Origin: Termitomyces sp. T153
Taxonomy: Eukaryota > Basidiomycota > Agaricomycetes > Agaricales > Lyophyllaceae
Length of the DNA stretch: 64,000 nt
Direction: 5' to 3'
NCBI GenBank assembly: GCA_018296165.2
Contig: JACKQL020000137.1
Location: 47,167 to 111,166 of the forward strand
The position numbers were made by a program, and so were the translations under genes. Below are positions 42,384-53,321 of the stretch, piece by piece; within the stretch, counting starts at the first letter, position 1; every line of letters begins with the position of its first letter. The notes under the pieces are model-generated. The model did no database searches. It was not told the origin of the DNA and saw nothing but the letters and a program-made list of their open reading frames with translations.

Positions 42384-44202
42384 TCCACCTCCCTTCAGCA
42401 TTGAGACTCTCAAATGCCAGGCATGAGTTGGGGATGGGCAGGGGTGTGGAAATCAAAGTCTGAGCAATATTGATCAATTCACAGTGGGTGGCATGGGGAA
42501 TGAAGTTGAAGTGTGATTGATGTCCATCAGGAAGCTCTTCCTAGAAAATTAAAGAGAGGCAGGACATACTCTGGTGTTCCTCATTTCTTTCCATGTCTTC
42601 TGCTGTGCCATCATCACTTTCTCCATTGCCAACCCCACCCCCCTCTAGTGACAATCACATGGCTGTGTGGGCAGAGTATGAGCATTGACAGCAGGAGTTT
42701 GAACAGCAGCAGGACCATAGAAAGGTGGCTGCAATGAATCATTGTTGTGAGTGTGGTGTTTTTTTCTTGCTCTGGAGTCACTAATTGAGCTTGGCAGAGT
42801 TGTCCTCAGCAGTGGTGGGTTCCTCTGGGGGTTCCTCTTGTATGAGGGGGTCAGGGCCTGCTAGCCATTCAGTTCCCATTGCCCTAGGGTATTCTGCAAG
42901 GTCCAGTCTGGGGGCAGAGATCATTCATGTCATTCTGGAGGCAGAGAGGATTTCACAGGTGCAGGTGATGCTGGAGGTATTTGTGGGGGTGCTAGGATGG
43001 GCATGGGGTCCTCTGACCCTGGAGTGGTGCCAAAATGAGGCTCCAGTGAGTCCCTACCTCTTTCTTTAGTATTTGCTGATTAATTGTTCTAGTGCACCCT
43101 CTGTGCCTAGTGGAGGGAGTTGTGTGAGTTCAATGAGCCAACTGCAGGGTCCTGCTACAATACCTCTGTCTGTCTTCCCTGCTGTGCAAGATACAAGAAG
43201 TGTTTGATTTTGCTGGAGTAGCGCACTGCCCATGTTGCCATGGAGCAGGAGTAGGAGGAGACTTGGGTGAGGGGGCAGCTGGGTGAGAGTTGGAAGGCCT
43301 GGGTGTCAGGCTGGGGCTCAGGTTTGAAGGGTGAGGAGAGTGCACAGTGGCCAGTGGGGAAGATGGGACCTCTGCAGAGTGGGCAGAGGGAAGGGGACAC
43401 AGCACCATGTGATAAGGGCAAATGGAGGGCCTCTTTGCCACCAGAGGTGAGGCCCAGCAAGAGACTGTAGGGCCAAGAGGCAATGGCAGGCTCCCCTAGG
43501 CCCCACATGTACTTCTCTGACTTAGGAGCACTGAGGGGGCATCTATCAAGCTTGCCAGAGCCCATGCCTTTGATCACTGAGACCTTTTTCTATTGTCAGG
43601 TGGAGGGTCTGTTCAGGATTCTATCAATATGAGAGGGGAAACTCTGGAGAGCAGAGGAGGATCACAACTAGGCATGGAGGGAGAGAGACATGCTGCAGTG
43701 GGACTACAACATGGCGGTGCAGATAGCCTCAGTGAGGGCATTGGAGGTGCAGGGTCTGCAGGAGCACCTGGTATAGTTGGAGGCACAGTCTGCAGAGGAG
43801 GCAGAGGAATGGCAGGGTCTGGAGGAGGGAGCTTTATCTCAAGCAGAGGCAGAGGCAGCTAGGTGGCAAGAGGAGTGGCTGACAAATGAGGCTGCCTCAG
43901 AATGTGCTGGAGTGTTGTGTGAGTGTCTTCTCTCTTCTCCAGGCCTTGTTAACAAGTTTGAAGTAGGTTGGGTCCAGGAGCACTAAGTCCTTATGGATGG
44001 AGCTTCTGCTGCATTTGCATCAATCCAGGATGAGTTAGTGCAAATGCCCATGGACCATCCTCCAGAATTGGGCCAGGGGGTGATGAGGATGGGATGGGGC
44101 ATCTGTTGGCAGGGCACCAGTGGCACAATGTGGTAGTCCCTGGGTCATGGTGGGAGGTAGCAGTGGATGCAGGGGAGAAATTGCCTAGGCTGGTGGAGGT
44201 AC
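42384..44202 (+). pseudogene. Antisense reading frame of chromovirus copy 5, first part
   Basis: On the strand opposite to its host chromovirus, frames between 42,513 and 44,202 encode, in order, RGRTYSGVPHF, a Glu/Gln/Arg stretch, a Cys group (CLPCCARYKKC, about 43,172), the basic KGKWRASLPPEVRPSKR (43417-43467), PRPHMYFSDLGA (about 43500), and a coiled-coil region with SAEEAEEWQGLEEGALSQ and ARWQEEWLTNEAAS (to about 43900). Then come HPPELGQG and a C-terminal VEVLAVVQAQMKVD motif split by the gypsy insertion at 44203 and resumed at 52963. The same order occurs in chromovirus copy 6 at 63.0-61.8 kb. Stops and shifts make it a relic. I do not recognise the family. Confidence 0.6.
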
Positions 44203-45256
44203 TGTAGTACTGGGTTAGAGTAATACTGATAGTTCTGGGGCTTTCTTGAAGACTTAGGCAGTCTACTCCAATTCCACACTGATGTCTTGATGAATGCTTG
44301 AAGTTGAAGGGGTTTACTTCCAAAATATTTCTATTTTGAATGCAGAGGGGTCTCAACAAACTCCAGCCTAAGTGATTCACTCCCTGGGAACCACCAAGCC
44401 TTTGCCTATTAATTGCCTGTCCATTTGCTACTCTACTTGGGCTATTCATACCTCTTTTTACAGTGCACATACCACCCCCTACATGTGACTTTTGGTTCCA
44501 TACTTTCCAGCTCCTTATTCATAACTGTTATTCTAATTCCCCCTTTTGGCATGCCTGTTTCAGTGCCACAGGCCAGTTCCTGGTTCCATCATTCCTCCTT
44601 TGCATTCTTAGCTTCCACTTGCCCCATTTATCTCTCCCTCCTTTGTATTTCTTCCATTCATATTCTTCTCCATTCAGTTTCTTCCCTTCTTCTTCCTTTA
44701 TTTATTTTATATTCTTCCCCATTCAGGTCCTTTTCCATTCAGGTTCTTCCATTCATCTGTCCCCTCCCATTCATTCCATTCATCTTCCTTTATTCCTTTC
44801 ATATTCTTCCCCTTTCAGGTTCTTTCCCATTCAGGTTCTTCCATTCATCTTCCTTTCCCTTCTCTTCATTCCATTCATTTCATATTCTTCCATTCATCTT
44901 CCTTTCCCTTCCCTTCATTCCATTCTTTCTCATTCATTCCCCCTTTACCTCCTTTCAGTCAACATTCCAATCTGGTTATTCTTAGATCAGATCTAGATCT
45001 TGCCAGAATTGATGCCACTCAGGTGCTTTTGCCAGTCCCATGCTTCCCCTCCCATTACAGTGATTGGACTATTATTGAGTGTATAGTCTAGTATAGTCCT
45101 TGTCCTATCCTGTTCTGTCTTCCTTCTGGTGTATTTAAAGGGATAATGTTGCTGGGACTTGTTTGACCAGGAGGCTTACAGTTTTCAGCCTTAATAAATG
45201 TTTGTTTTGACTTCTGGTGTTTATTATGTTCCCAATGGTGTGACAACATTGTATCA
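44203..45256 (-). repeat. 3' LTR of the family D gypsy element
   Basis: In plus view it runs from TGTAGTACTGGG to CATTGTATCA. A pyrimidine-rich array of TTCCATTCA-like units (about 44640-44955) lies in the middle, and frames of 177-190 codons across it are only translations of that array. It differs from the 5' LTR at about six sites, e.g. in the block TTGAAGGGGTTTACTTCC. Confidence 0.93.
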
Positions 45257-45550
45257 TCTCCCCCCCACCAAATAATGACTGTCCTCAGTCATCTACAGTT
45301 CCAGAATAGGCTAAGTTCCATATTTTTGACATAATTTCACAACATGTGTCCCTATCTCTTTGCAATGTTTTTGAGGTTTCTTTTGCATGTTGTGGCTGTC
45401 ACCCTATCCCTCCAAAAGACATTTAATCCCTCCTCTCTGTCATTCACCTCCTCAAATCCTTAGTTCCTCATGTCTCCTCCTACTGGTCCCAAAAACCCTG
45501 TTCCTTCAGACCCTTGCTCATTTGGTTCCTGTGACTTGTGGAATTTCTTC

Positions 45551-48500
45551 CTACAAATGCACACCCTGAAGGTATAGATCCTCCTCAACATTTCCTTCAG
45601 TCCTTTCTTCCCTTAGTTCTTGTAGTTTAGATGGAGTAATATCAATCCATTCTTCTATACTGGTAGGCAAAGTGATGTGTTGCCTAGCTTTGTAAGGAAT
45701 AACCCTAAATGCTGCCACCCTTTCTTGTCACACTGTACCATCCAACTCAGCCACTATGTAGTTGCCCCCTTTAGTTCTTGTGAGCACTACTATAGGTCCT
45801 CAATAGTGAGCAGACATCTTCCCACTTAATGACTTGGCTGCCACCATATTCCTAACCAATACTAAGTCTTTTGGCTTGAACTTGTACTCTTTAATAGAGG
45901 TTTCATTTTCTCTTGTGAAGTTCTCTGCTCATTTCAACTTTTCCTTACTAACTCTGCTCCTCATCTCCTCCACATGCTGGTAGTGTTTTGCCAGTGCTTG
46001 AGCCCTTAAGCCAACTAGTTCTTCAGTAGACACTGGTCCCTCAGGCCAGTCCACTAACCAAGTTGCCTCCACTAAGTCCAATGGTAGAATAGGATGTGCT
46101 CCAGTTACTAAGAAAAAAGGGGAACACCCAAACCTCTTTCTAACTGTGATCCTGTCTGCCCACATTACATGCCAGAAGAACCAATACCACTTGGTCTTAT
46201 CTTCACAGGCTTTATATAAGGCTTGCCTCACATCCCAATGTGGTCTTTCTATCCTTCCATTAGCTCTAGAATTATAGGGAGCAATAGTTATGCCCTGTAT
46301 CCCATACTTCTTAGATAGCCAATGTACCACCTTTGTAAACTGCCCAGCATTGTCTGTCACAATGTTGCTTATACACCCCCATCTACAGATTACTTCTTCA
46401 AATAACCACTGCCCAATCAACTTGTGGTTGTCCTTCCTCAAAGGTGTACCTTCCATCCATGAGGTTAAAGCACACCTCCCATGTACAATATATTTACACC
46501 CATTGGAACTTGGTGTCATATGCATGGTATCCAAGTGTATGGTTTCAAATATACTGGGAGTATAGGCCACCACAGGTTGCCTGCACACTGCCACCTTCTG
46601 ACAAACTTGGCAAGCATGACAAGTGTCTATGTACCACTTTACATCTGCTTCCATTTCTGGCCACCAAAACCTTTTCTCTAACAATGCTTTAGTTGCAAAG
46701 GTCCCTCTATGGCCTAGTGCATTATGGGCTGACTTCAACATGTACATCCTCCTGTCTTTCTCTATCACTAGTTTGTGTTTTCCTTCTTCTCCTCTTCTAT
46801 AGAGCCTTCCTTTAAGATCAAAGAAGAATTGTCTTGCAAACTTGAGAAACTGTCCTTCCTTCATCCCTAACACTTCTCTTTGTACTTTTCCAGGATGCCT
46901 AAGCCAGTCCTGTACTAGAGGCAAGAGACTGTCTAAGGTTTTCCCCTTCTCTGTTCTTCTTTCTTCTTGGTACCCTCCTACTGTAGAGGAAGAGGGTTCT
47001 TCTGGTAACAAGAGTGTAGACAAAGTTAGAACTGCCACTGGATTCAAGGTAGTTCCTGCTTTATTACTCTTCTCTTGCAATCTTAAGCCTATCCCCTGCT
47101 CCCTGTCTCTACCCAACTTCACTTCTTCTTGCACATCTTCTGGAGATGTTGCTAGCAAGTAACCTCCTCTTGTGTCAATCTGGTCTATGAAGTCTTCCAA
47201 CTTGAGGAGCACATGCTCCTCCCAACCAGGTACTTTGTTAATCTCATCTGGATATTCAAAGATCATTGGTTTGGGATCATCCAATAGTGACTGATCTACA
47301 GGAGCATACTCCTCATCCCCTGGCTGCTTCTCCCTGCGAGATAAACCATCCATACTGAAAGTCTTCCCTGGGACATGCTTCAAGGTGAAGTGATACATAA
47401 GTACAGCTTCCACCCAGCACATTATAGTGGCATTAGGCCCAATCCCTAAATTGCTTAGCATCCCTTTCAGGTACTTAGCATCACTCTAAACAATAAGTTT
47501 CCTGCACCCTAGTAACCAATAGCTGCTGACTTGTAAGGCTCTCATAAGACCATACAACTCCCTCTTAGGTTGTAAAAAGCTGGCCTCTCTTTCATTCAGA
47601 GTGATTGACCCTAGTCTAGCACAAGTCCTTATCTTGGGATTGCTACCATCCTCCTGAAAGATACCAAATCCAACAGCCATTTAAGAAGGGTCCACTGCCA
47701 AGATTACAGCACCTTCAGACTCATAGTCTATGGGTTTCAGGGCTGCACAACTTGCTAACCTCCTTGTCATTTCCTTCATAGCTTCCTTCTGTTCTTCTCC
47801 CCAGACAAAGGCCACATCCTCCTTAGTCAACCTATTAATAGGTTCTGAGATCTTGGCATAATCTTGGATGAACATCCTAAATGTGCCACAAGTCCCCAGA
47901 AACTTCCTAACCTCTGAGACATTATGACAGTCTCCCCAGCTCATGACCACTGCATATCTCTTTGTTTCTGGCTTGCGACCTTTATAGAAGCACAAGTGAC
48001 CTACTACAGTTATTTCATCTGCACATAGCACAGACTTAATCCCTGAAAAGGTTCCTCTAGCATACTTGATGCACTGCACAATCCTATTCACATTGTTCAG
48101 ATGCTCCCATACAAAGCACCTAATCCCCTTGTTTTCTGCAATGGTCTCATAACCTCCCCCTTCTAGCTCATACCTAGTCTCTGGTCCTCTTATTGGAACA
48201 TCATCAATGTAAGGCCAAGTGAGATGGGGTATTTCTTCCTGCAAGATATAGGTAACATCATCATGGAATATAGGAACTGAATTAGTCCATCCCATTGGTA
48301 ATGTAACCAATCTCAGAGCTCCATAGGGTGTCTGAAAGGTTGTATAATCTCTGGACTTGGGGTCCAAAGTTCTTTCATCATATCCAACATAGAGATCACA
48401 CATGCCTCCACATGCTCTTCCAGCAAAGTGGTTGGCTAGCTCTTCTGTAGCAGGAGGTACTCCAGAATGTGCTATTGTGACTTTGTTTAGAGGTTCCAAA

Positions 48501-49276
48501 CTATGCACAATCCTTAGACTTTTCCCATCCTTCTTCAGAACTGCAAACCATTGTGATCTATATGAGGAATTTAACCTCTCATAAACCCCTGCTTCTAACT
48601 TCCTCTTAATCTCTTTGCACAGATCATTGTACTTTCCAGGAGGGATGGGTCTATTTTTTAACACCCATGGCTGGTGAGGTACTACTGGCATCACCACTGG
48701 TTGAAAGTATTCCTCTTTGAACTTCCCCTTCTGACTATCATTCCATGCAAAAGCTTCATTTTGCTGCATCATCAAGTGGTGCAGTAACTTTCTTTCTTCT
48801 GGCCATAGAAACTCCCCTTCATGTGCTTTGTCTATAATCTGTTTGCACTCCTCTGTGTACCTTCCAGTAGGTCTGAATTCAGGTGGATTTAGATTCAAAG
48901 GTGGCATATCCTTTAAAGGGTCCCCAATGATATTCCTCTCTATCCTGAACTCTTCTGGTGTAGTACCTAGGACTGGCCTAACTTTTTTGGCTACAGGCTT
49001 ATACTTCCCAAACACTTGTACTGTTTCTTCCTGGCCTTTCTCCCCCCCACTCTTGAATTCTTCAGGTAGGTATCCTAGCTCCCCATTCAGATAAGCTCCT
49101 AATAACTGCCCTGTCCTTTCTCCTGCTACTCCAGTGGCATGGTAAGCATACAAGAATGCATCCTGGAGTTCTTGCTGCTCAAAGCTCCTCTCCTCAACAC
49201 AGTTTTCCTTGATCCAGAGACCCTCCTCTTCACTGCCCTCTATCATTACTGCAGCCTCTCCTTGGTTAGGGATCAA
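45551..49276 (-). pseudogene. Gypsy pol: reverse transcriptase, RNase H, integrase, with five nonsense codons
   Basis: One frame of 1,242 codons holds the whole pol. The reverse transcriptase has WFAVLKKDGKSLRIVHSLEP, CDLYVGYDER, LPMGWTNSVPIFHDDV and the intact catalytic PYIDDVPI. RNase H follows as VILAVDPS-stop-MAVGFGI, with a TAA (47681-47683). A TAG (47486-47488) interrupts LIV-stop-SDAKYL. The integrase has the HHCC zinc site (AHNALGH ... CHACQVC) and D-D-E (HLDTMH, VTDNAGQF, NGRIER). A TGA (45929-45931) precedes the tail, and two further TGAs interrupt the GPY/F module (GPIVVL, NYIVAELDGTV). All would-be stops fit C-to-T or G-to-A decay. The other domains look intact. Confidence 0.9.
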
Positions 49277-50271
49277 TTCCTCAAGGCTGACACTTTTCCC
49301 AAGTCTTCATTTTTGTCAGGAGGTTTCTTCCCTCTCTCAAAGGTGGGTAGTGCAGTTCTCTTCCCAGTATTAGGGTCCCTGATGGTGATAATTGCACTCC
49401 CATCCTTCAAGTTTTGCACATTACTCTCTGTTGCTGTGTCAAATGGCCTCCCCAGTAGTACTGCATAGGCAGGTTTCTCAAATATATGCACTTGCAAGTA
49501 TATTGTGAAACCTTCAGCAAACTTGAAGGGCACATTCTTAGCCATTCCCAAAGACTCATTGACTTGTTGATTGGCACTCTCCATGCACAGCCTTATGTCA
49601 GGATCCCAAGTTAGGCCCAAACTTAGAGCTTTGTCCAAGGCCATGCACACAATCTGAGACCCACTATCCAATATGGCTTCCACCTTGGCCTGGTTATTCA
49701 CACTAGGGTACAGAGACCTTAACACTTGCAAGTCTCTAGCCACATAGACCATTTCAGGCCTATCCCCTAGTGGAAGCTGTTCCAAGAAGGTAGCAACACA
49801 GTCTTCATGAACCACTGATCCCTTTGGAATTCCTTCTTCTTCACCTTTTGAGATATGATAACTTGGTTGAGGCAAGTCATCTATATTGACTTGTGTCATC
49901 CCAGATTCCTCCTCACTATCCTGCACAAAGACCTTGGCTGCTGACCATTTGGTAGCACCTTCTTTCTTTCTCCAGGTCTTCTCCAAAGCTTCCTGTATTG
50001 CTGGTACCTTCAACAGTTCCCTGGTAGAGACTGTTACTTCACTATCCAGTATTTTACTAACAATTTCTTCCTCCTTTCTTTGCCATATTCTGGGTTGATA
50101 CAAGTCTTTCTTCTCATTTTGAAATTTTGTCACTCTGTCCCCATTAATAGCAGGCACCTGCTCAAATGGCAGACTTCCTTTTTCTATCTCTATGACCCCC
50201 CTTTGCCTTCTTAGATCACTCTCAGGTGGTAGTGGTGTCCTCAATTCAGGCTGGACCTTGTCATCTACCAC
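49273..50271 (-). CDS. Gypsy protease-containing polyprotein segment
   Basis: A clean frame of 332 codons lies between gag and pol, each in a different frame. Its C-terminal half has AKVEAILDSGSQIVCMALDK, the aspartic protease DSG motif, and YAVLLGRPFDTATES, the second conserved turn of retropepsins. The N-terminal half is helical and charged with no recognised domain. It overlaps the pol frame by four bases, so its product would need a frameshift or separate translation to join gag or pol. No premature stop is visible, although its neighbour pol is broken. Confidence 0.82.
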   Translation of the reverse strand: MVDDKVQPELRTPLPPESDLRRQRGVIEIEKGSLPFEQVPAINGDRVTKFQNEKKDLYQPRIWQRKEEEIVSKILDSEVTVSTRELLKVPAIQEALEKTWRKKEGATKWSAAKVFVQDSEEESGMTQVNIDDLPQPSYHISKGEEEGIPKGSVVHEDCVATFLEQLPLGDRPEMVYVARDLQVLRSLYPSVNNQAKVEAILDSGSQIVCMALDKALSLGLTWDPDIRLCMESANQQVNESLGMAKNVPFKFAEGFTIYLQVHIFEKPAYAVLLGRPFDTATESNVQNLKDGSAIITIRDPNTGKRTALPTFERGKKPPDKNEDLGKVSALRN

Positions 50272-50285
50272 CCTCCTTGAGTTCT

Positions 50286-51740
50286 CTAAAAACCCTCCTG
50301 TTTCTGCTGCTGGGTGCCCTTCTTATAAACCTGACTCCTAGTGGTTATTAAACTTGACACCAAGTTCTGCAATTCCTCTATCTTCTTCTCCAAGTCTTCT
50401 TTCTCTTTGGGGACTGCCTGCACATAAGTAGCTACACTTGGCATAGTTACTAAGGGTTCTTCTACCCAACCATAGAAGGCTGCAGCTTTTGGATCCATGA
50501 TGGTATTGACCCTTTCTTTAGGAGGCACATTAGGTGGACTCCTGGGAATAGGATCCCCAGAAGGTAACCTAGGCCTGCCTTCAAAAAGAATGAGCTTTCC
50601 CTCTTGGAGTTGAGTTTTGAGGTATCCACAATCATTGGTACGATGTCCTAGCTCCCAACAATGATAACAATTTATCCCAGCAGCTGTATTGCTGTTGCCT
50701 TGGAACTGCATGGTCTGCAGAGTCTGTGCAGGTACCCCAATCCTATTCTGCAGTCCCCCTTGCACAGAAGTCTGACTTTTTGCCTTCCACTCATTGTTCA
50801 TGGTCTGCATAAATCCTCTCAAGCTACTCATCTCTTTTCCCAAAGCCATAACTCCATCCTGAAGGTTGGCTAACCTTCCCTCAGTCTCCAAATCAGCCTC
50901 CTGCTTAATCTTGATCATCCCTGACTCTCTTTCTTTTGTAGTTTCTTCACTCCTGAAGGAAGTTCCAGAGTCTACTAAAATAGCTACTATGTTTATGACT
51001 TCTTTCAGATCAAATCTGTCATCTTTGTGTCTCTTCCTGTTAACATCACTATAATGTCCATATTTCTGTAATGCTTGGGCCAAGATGAGCTCCCTGAATG
51101 CTGGAGTAAAGCATTTAGTGAATTTCTCCACCAGTGCTCCATTCCCCAATACTCCTGTCAACTTCTTGGCCTCTGCTCTGAACTTCCTGACAAGTGCATG
51201 AATTTCTTCTGTGTCATTCTGACTTAATCTGGCATGCTCTTTGCAGATCTTGTCAAGCATGGCCACACTTCCTTCTTCAGATATTGCTTCTGGATAAGAA
51301 CTCTGCACTTCTTTGACAAAGGTCTCCCAGCTTGATCCATCACTAAAACTGTCCAACCCTCTCCATTCACTGTCTGTTTCTGCATCCACATACTCTGTTA
51401 CTTTTTCCTTTCTTTCTTCATTATCATTTATTCCTGCAGCCTTGAAGAGGCTTTCTATCTTCTGGATGAAGCGGCGGACTTCTGATGGCTGAGTATGAGT
51501 GAAGCGAGGTGCATCACAGCTTGTAGACAGTGGTAACTTTTGTTTTGGAACTTCTGCTGGCATGTTGAATGTTTGATTTTGTAATGTTGATGTATTGTGA
51601 CTTTTAGTGGTCTTCTTTCTGCTTGCTCTTAAAATTTGTTCAGGGTCCCCAACACTAGTTAGATTGAGTGCTTTAGTCTTGTTGCTGTGGGTTGTGGGCT
51701 TGTGAACTTGCTCTGTGGTGTTGACCCTTTGCTTTGGCAC
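50286..51740 (-). CDS. Gypsy gag
   Basis: An open frame of 484 codons. A helical capsid-like region follows an N-terminal Lys/Thr-rich stretch, with RFIQKIESLFKAAGINDNEE and WETFVKEVQSSYPEA as typical retrotransposon-gag blocks. The nucleocapsid knuckle is CYHCWELGHRTNDC (C-x2-C-x4-H-x4-C). The C-terminus is a coiled-coil (KEKEDLEKKIEELQNLVSSL). It would form virus-like particles and package RNA. The frame looks fully intact, so this element could supply gag in trans even though pol is dead. Confidence 0.88.
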   Translation of the reverse strand: MPKQRVNTTEQVHKPTTHSNKTKALNLTSVGDPEQILRASRKKTTKSHNTSTLQNQTFNMPAEVPKQKLPLSTSCDAPRFTHTQPSEVRRFIQKIESLFKAAGINDNEERKEKVTEYVDAETDSEWRGLDSFSDGSSWETFVKEVQSSYPEAISEEGSVAMLDKICKEHARLSQNDTEEIHALVRKFRAEAKKLTGVLGNGALVEKFTKCFTPAFRELILAQALQKYGHYSDVNRKRHKDDRFDLKEVINIVAILVDSGTSFRSEETTKERESGMIKIKQEADLETEGRLANLQDGVMALGKEMSSLRGFMQTMNNEWKAKSQTSVQGGLQNRIGVPAQTLQTMQFQGNSNTAAGINCYHCWELGHRTNDCGYLKTQLQEGKLILFEGRPRLPSGDPIPRSPPNVPPKERVNTIMDPKAAAFYGWVEEPLVTMPSVATYVQAVPKEKEDLEKKIEELQNLVSSLITTRSQVYKKGTQQQKQEGF

Positions 51741-51904
51741 TGTTCTCTTCAGTCTTTCTGGGGTAGACCCTCTTGGTGCAAATGATATTTTGATTTAAGC
51801 TTGATGTGTGAACCTTGCTTGCTGGTCCACAAAGTTTTGAACTTGATGACAGTGCTTCTTCTTGTAAACTTTCTAAGCCAAAGCCCCTCGTGGTGGGCTC
51901 CAGA

Positions 51905-52958
51905 TGTAGTACTGGGTTAGAGTAATACTGATAGTTCTGGGGCTTTCTTGAAGACTTAGGCAGTCTACTCCAATTCCACACTGATGTCTTGATGAATGCT
52001 TGAAGTTGAAGGAGTTTACTTCCAAAATATTTCTATTCTGAATGCAGAGGGGTCTCAACAAACTCCAGCCTAAGTGATTCACTCCCTAGGAACCACCAAG
52101 CCTTTGCCTATTAATTGCCTGTCCATTTGCTACTCTACTTGGGCTATTTATACCTCTTTCTACAGTGCACATACCACCCCCTACATATGACTTTTGGTTC
52201 CATACTTTCCAGCTCCTTATTCATAACTGTTATTCTAATTCCCCCTTTTGGCATGCCTGTTTCAGTGCCACAGGCCAGTTCCTGGTTCCATCATTCCTCC
52301 TTTGCATTCTTAGCTTCCACTTGCCCCATTTATCTCTCCCTCCTTTGTATTTCTTCCATTCATATTCTTCTCCATTCAGTTTCTTCCCTTCTTCTTCCTT
52401 TATTTATTTTATATTCTTCCCCATTCAGGTCCTTTTCCATTCAGGTTCTTCCATTCATCTGTCCCCTCCCATTCATTCCATTCATCTTCCTTTATTCCTT
52501 TCATATTCTTCCCCTTTCAGGTTCTTTCCCATTCAGGTTCTTCCATTCATCTTCCTTTCCCTTCTCTTCATTCCATTCATTTCATATTCTTCCATTCATC
52601 TTCCTTTCCCTTCCCTTCATTCCATTCTTTCTCATTCATTCCCCCTTTACCTCCTTTCAGTCAACATTCCAATCTGGTTATTCTTAGATCAGATCTAGAT
52701 CTTGCCAGAATTGATGCCACTCAGGTGCTTTTGCCAGTCCCATGCTTCCCCTCCCATTACAGTGATTGGACTATTATTGAGTGTATAGTCTAGTATAGTC
52801 CTTGTCCTATCCTGTTCTGTCTTCCTTCTGGTGTATTTAAAGGGATAATGTTGCTGGGACTTGTTTGACCAGGAGGCTTACAGTTTTCAGCCTTAATAAA
52901 TGTTTGTTTTGACTTCTGGTGTTTATTATGTTCCCAATGGTGTGACAACATTGTATCA
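51905..52958 (-). repeat. 5' LTR of the family D gypsy element
   Basis: Same length and sequence as the 3' LTR except about six transitions. The region 51741-51904 is the untranslated leader with the priming site right after the LTR. It contains the pyrimidine-rich array at about 52342-52657. Confidence 0.93.
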
Positions 52959-53321
52959 GTACTGGCAGTTGTGCAGGCCCAGATGAAGGTGGACTTGGGG
53001 TTCAGGGGTTTGGGGAGGGGAGCTCTGGAGGGGGAGAGGGGATGAAGTGTTCTAGGACCCAAGCCTTCTTGTTATCTTGTTCATTGTCATATTTATATCC
53101 TATAGACTGTATATAACAGGCTTACTGTTTTGATTCAGCTGGTGTGAACAAATGAAATTTCAGATTTTGTGAGTGGATGAGGAAGCAAAACATGCAGGGA
53201 GTTGTTTGGGGAAGTTGAATCTCTAGTAAATTCAGAGGTGGGGGTTATGCCCACTATTGCCATCTGTGTTGACTAGTCCCAGAGTTGCTGGGGCTAGGCA
53301 CAGCATTGCAGATGGGGTTCC
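52959..53321 (+). pseudogene. Antisense frame of chromovirus copy 5, end, and chromodomain edge
   Basis: After the gypsy element the antisense frame resumes (AVVQAQMKVDLG). The block CAGAGGTGGGGGTTATGCCC / ATGCCATCTGT-like sequence at 53235-53270 is the reverse complement of 61567-61605 in chromovirus copy 6, next to its chromodomain. So chromovirus 5 continues in minus orientation up to 53321, where chromovirus 6 starts. Its polymerase genes should continue beyond the right edge of the window. Confidence 0.65.

Larger units (their letters stand above)
44203..52958 (-). mobile_element. Ty3/gypsy element with family D LTRs, nearly complete
   Basis: Two 1,054-bp LTRs (44203-45256 and 51905-52958) in direct orientation differ at only about six positions by eye, all transitions. 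They flank gag, protease and pol on the minus strand. Target duplication is GTAC (44199-44202 and 52959-52962); removing the element restores the antisense frame VEVLAVVQAQ. The priming site TGGAGCCCACCACG starts two bases inside the 5' LTR (51903 leftward), and a polypurine tract GGTGGGGGGGAGA (45269-45257 on the minus strand) borders the 3' LTR. It is the best-preserved element here, yet pol carries nonsense codons. Confidence 0.93.

Noticed and set aside
44413..44996. Overlapping 177- and 190-codon plus-strand frames, repeated at 52115-52698
   Set aside because: They translate the pyrimidine-rich tandem array of the family D LTR; composition is only Phe/Ser/His/Ile/Pro and the same occurs in every LTR copy.
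46290..47162. Plus-strand frames of 66-106 codons
   Set aside because: They lie opposite the gypsy pol gene, which has clear integrase motifs on the minus strand.
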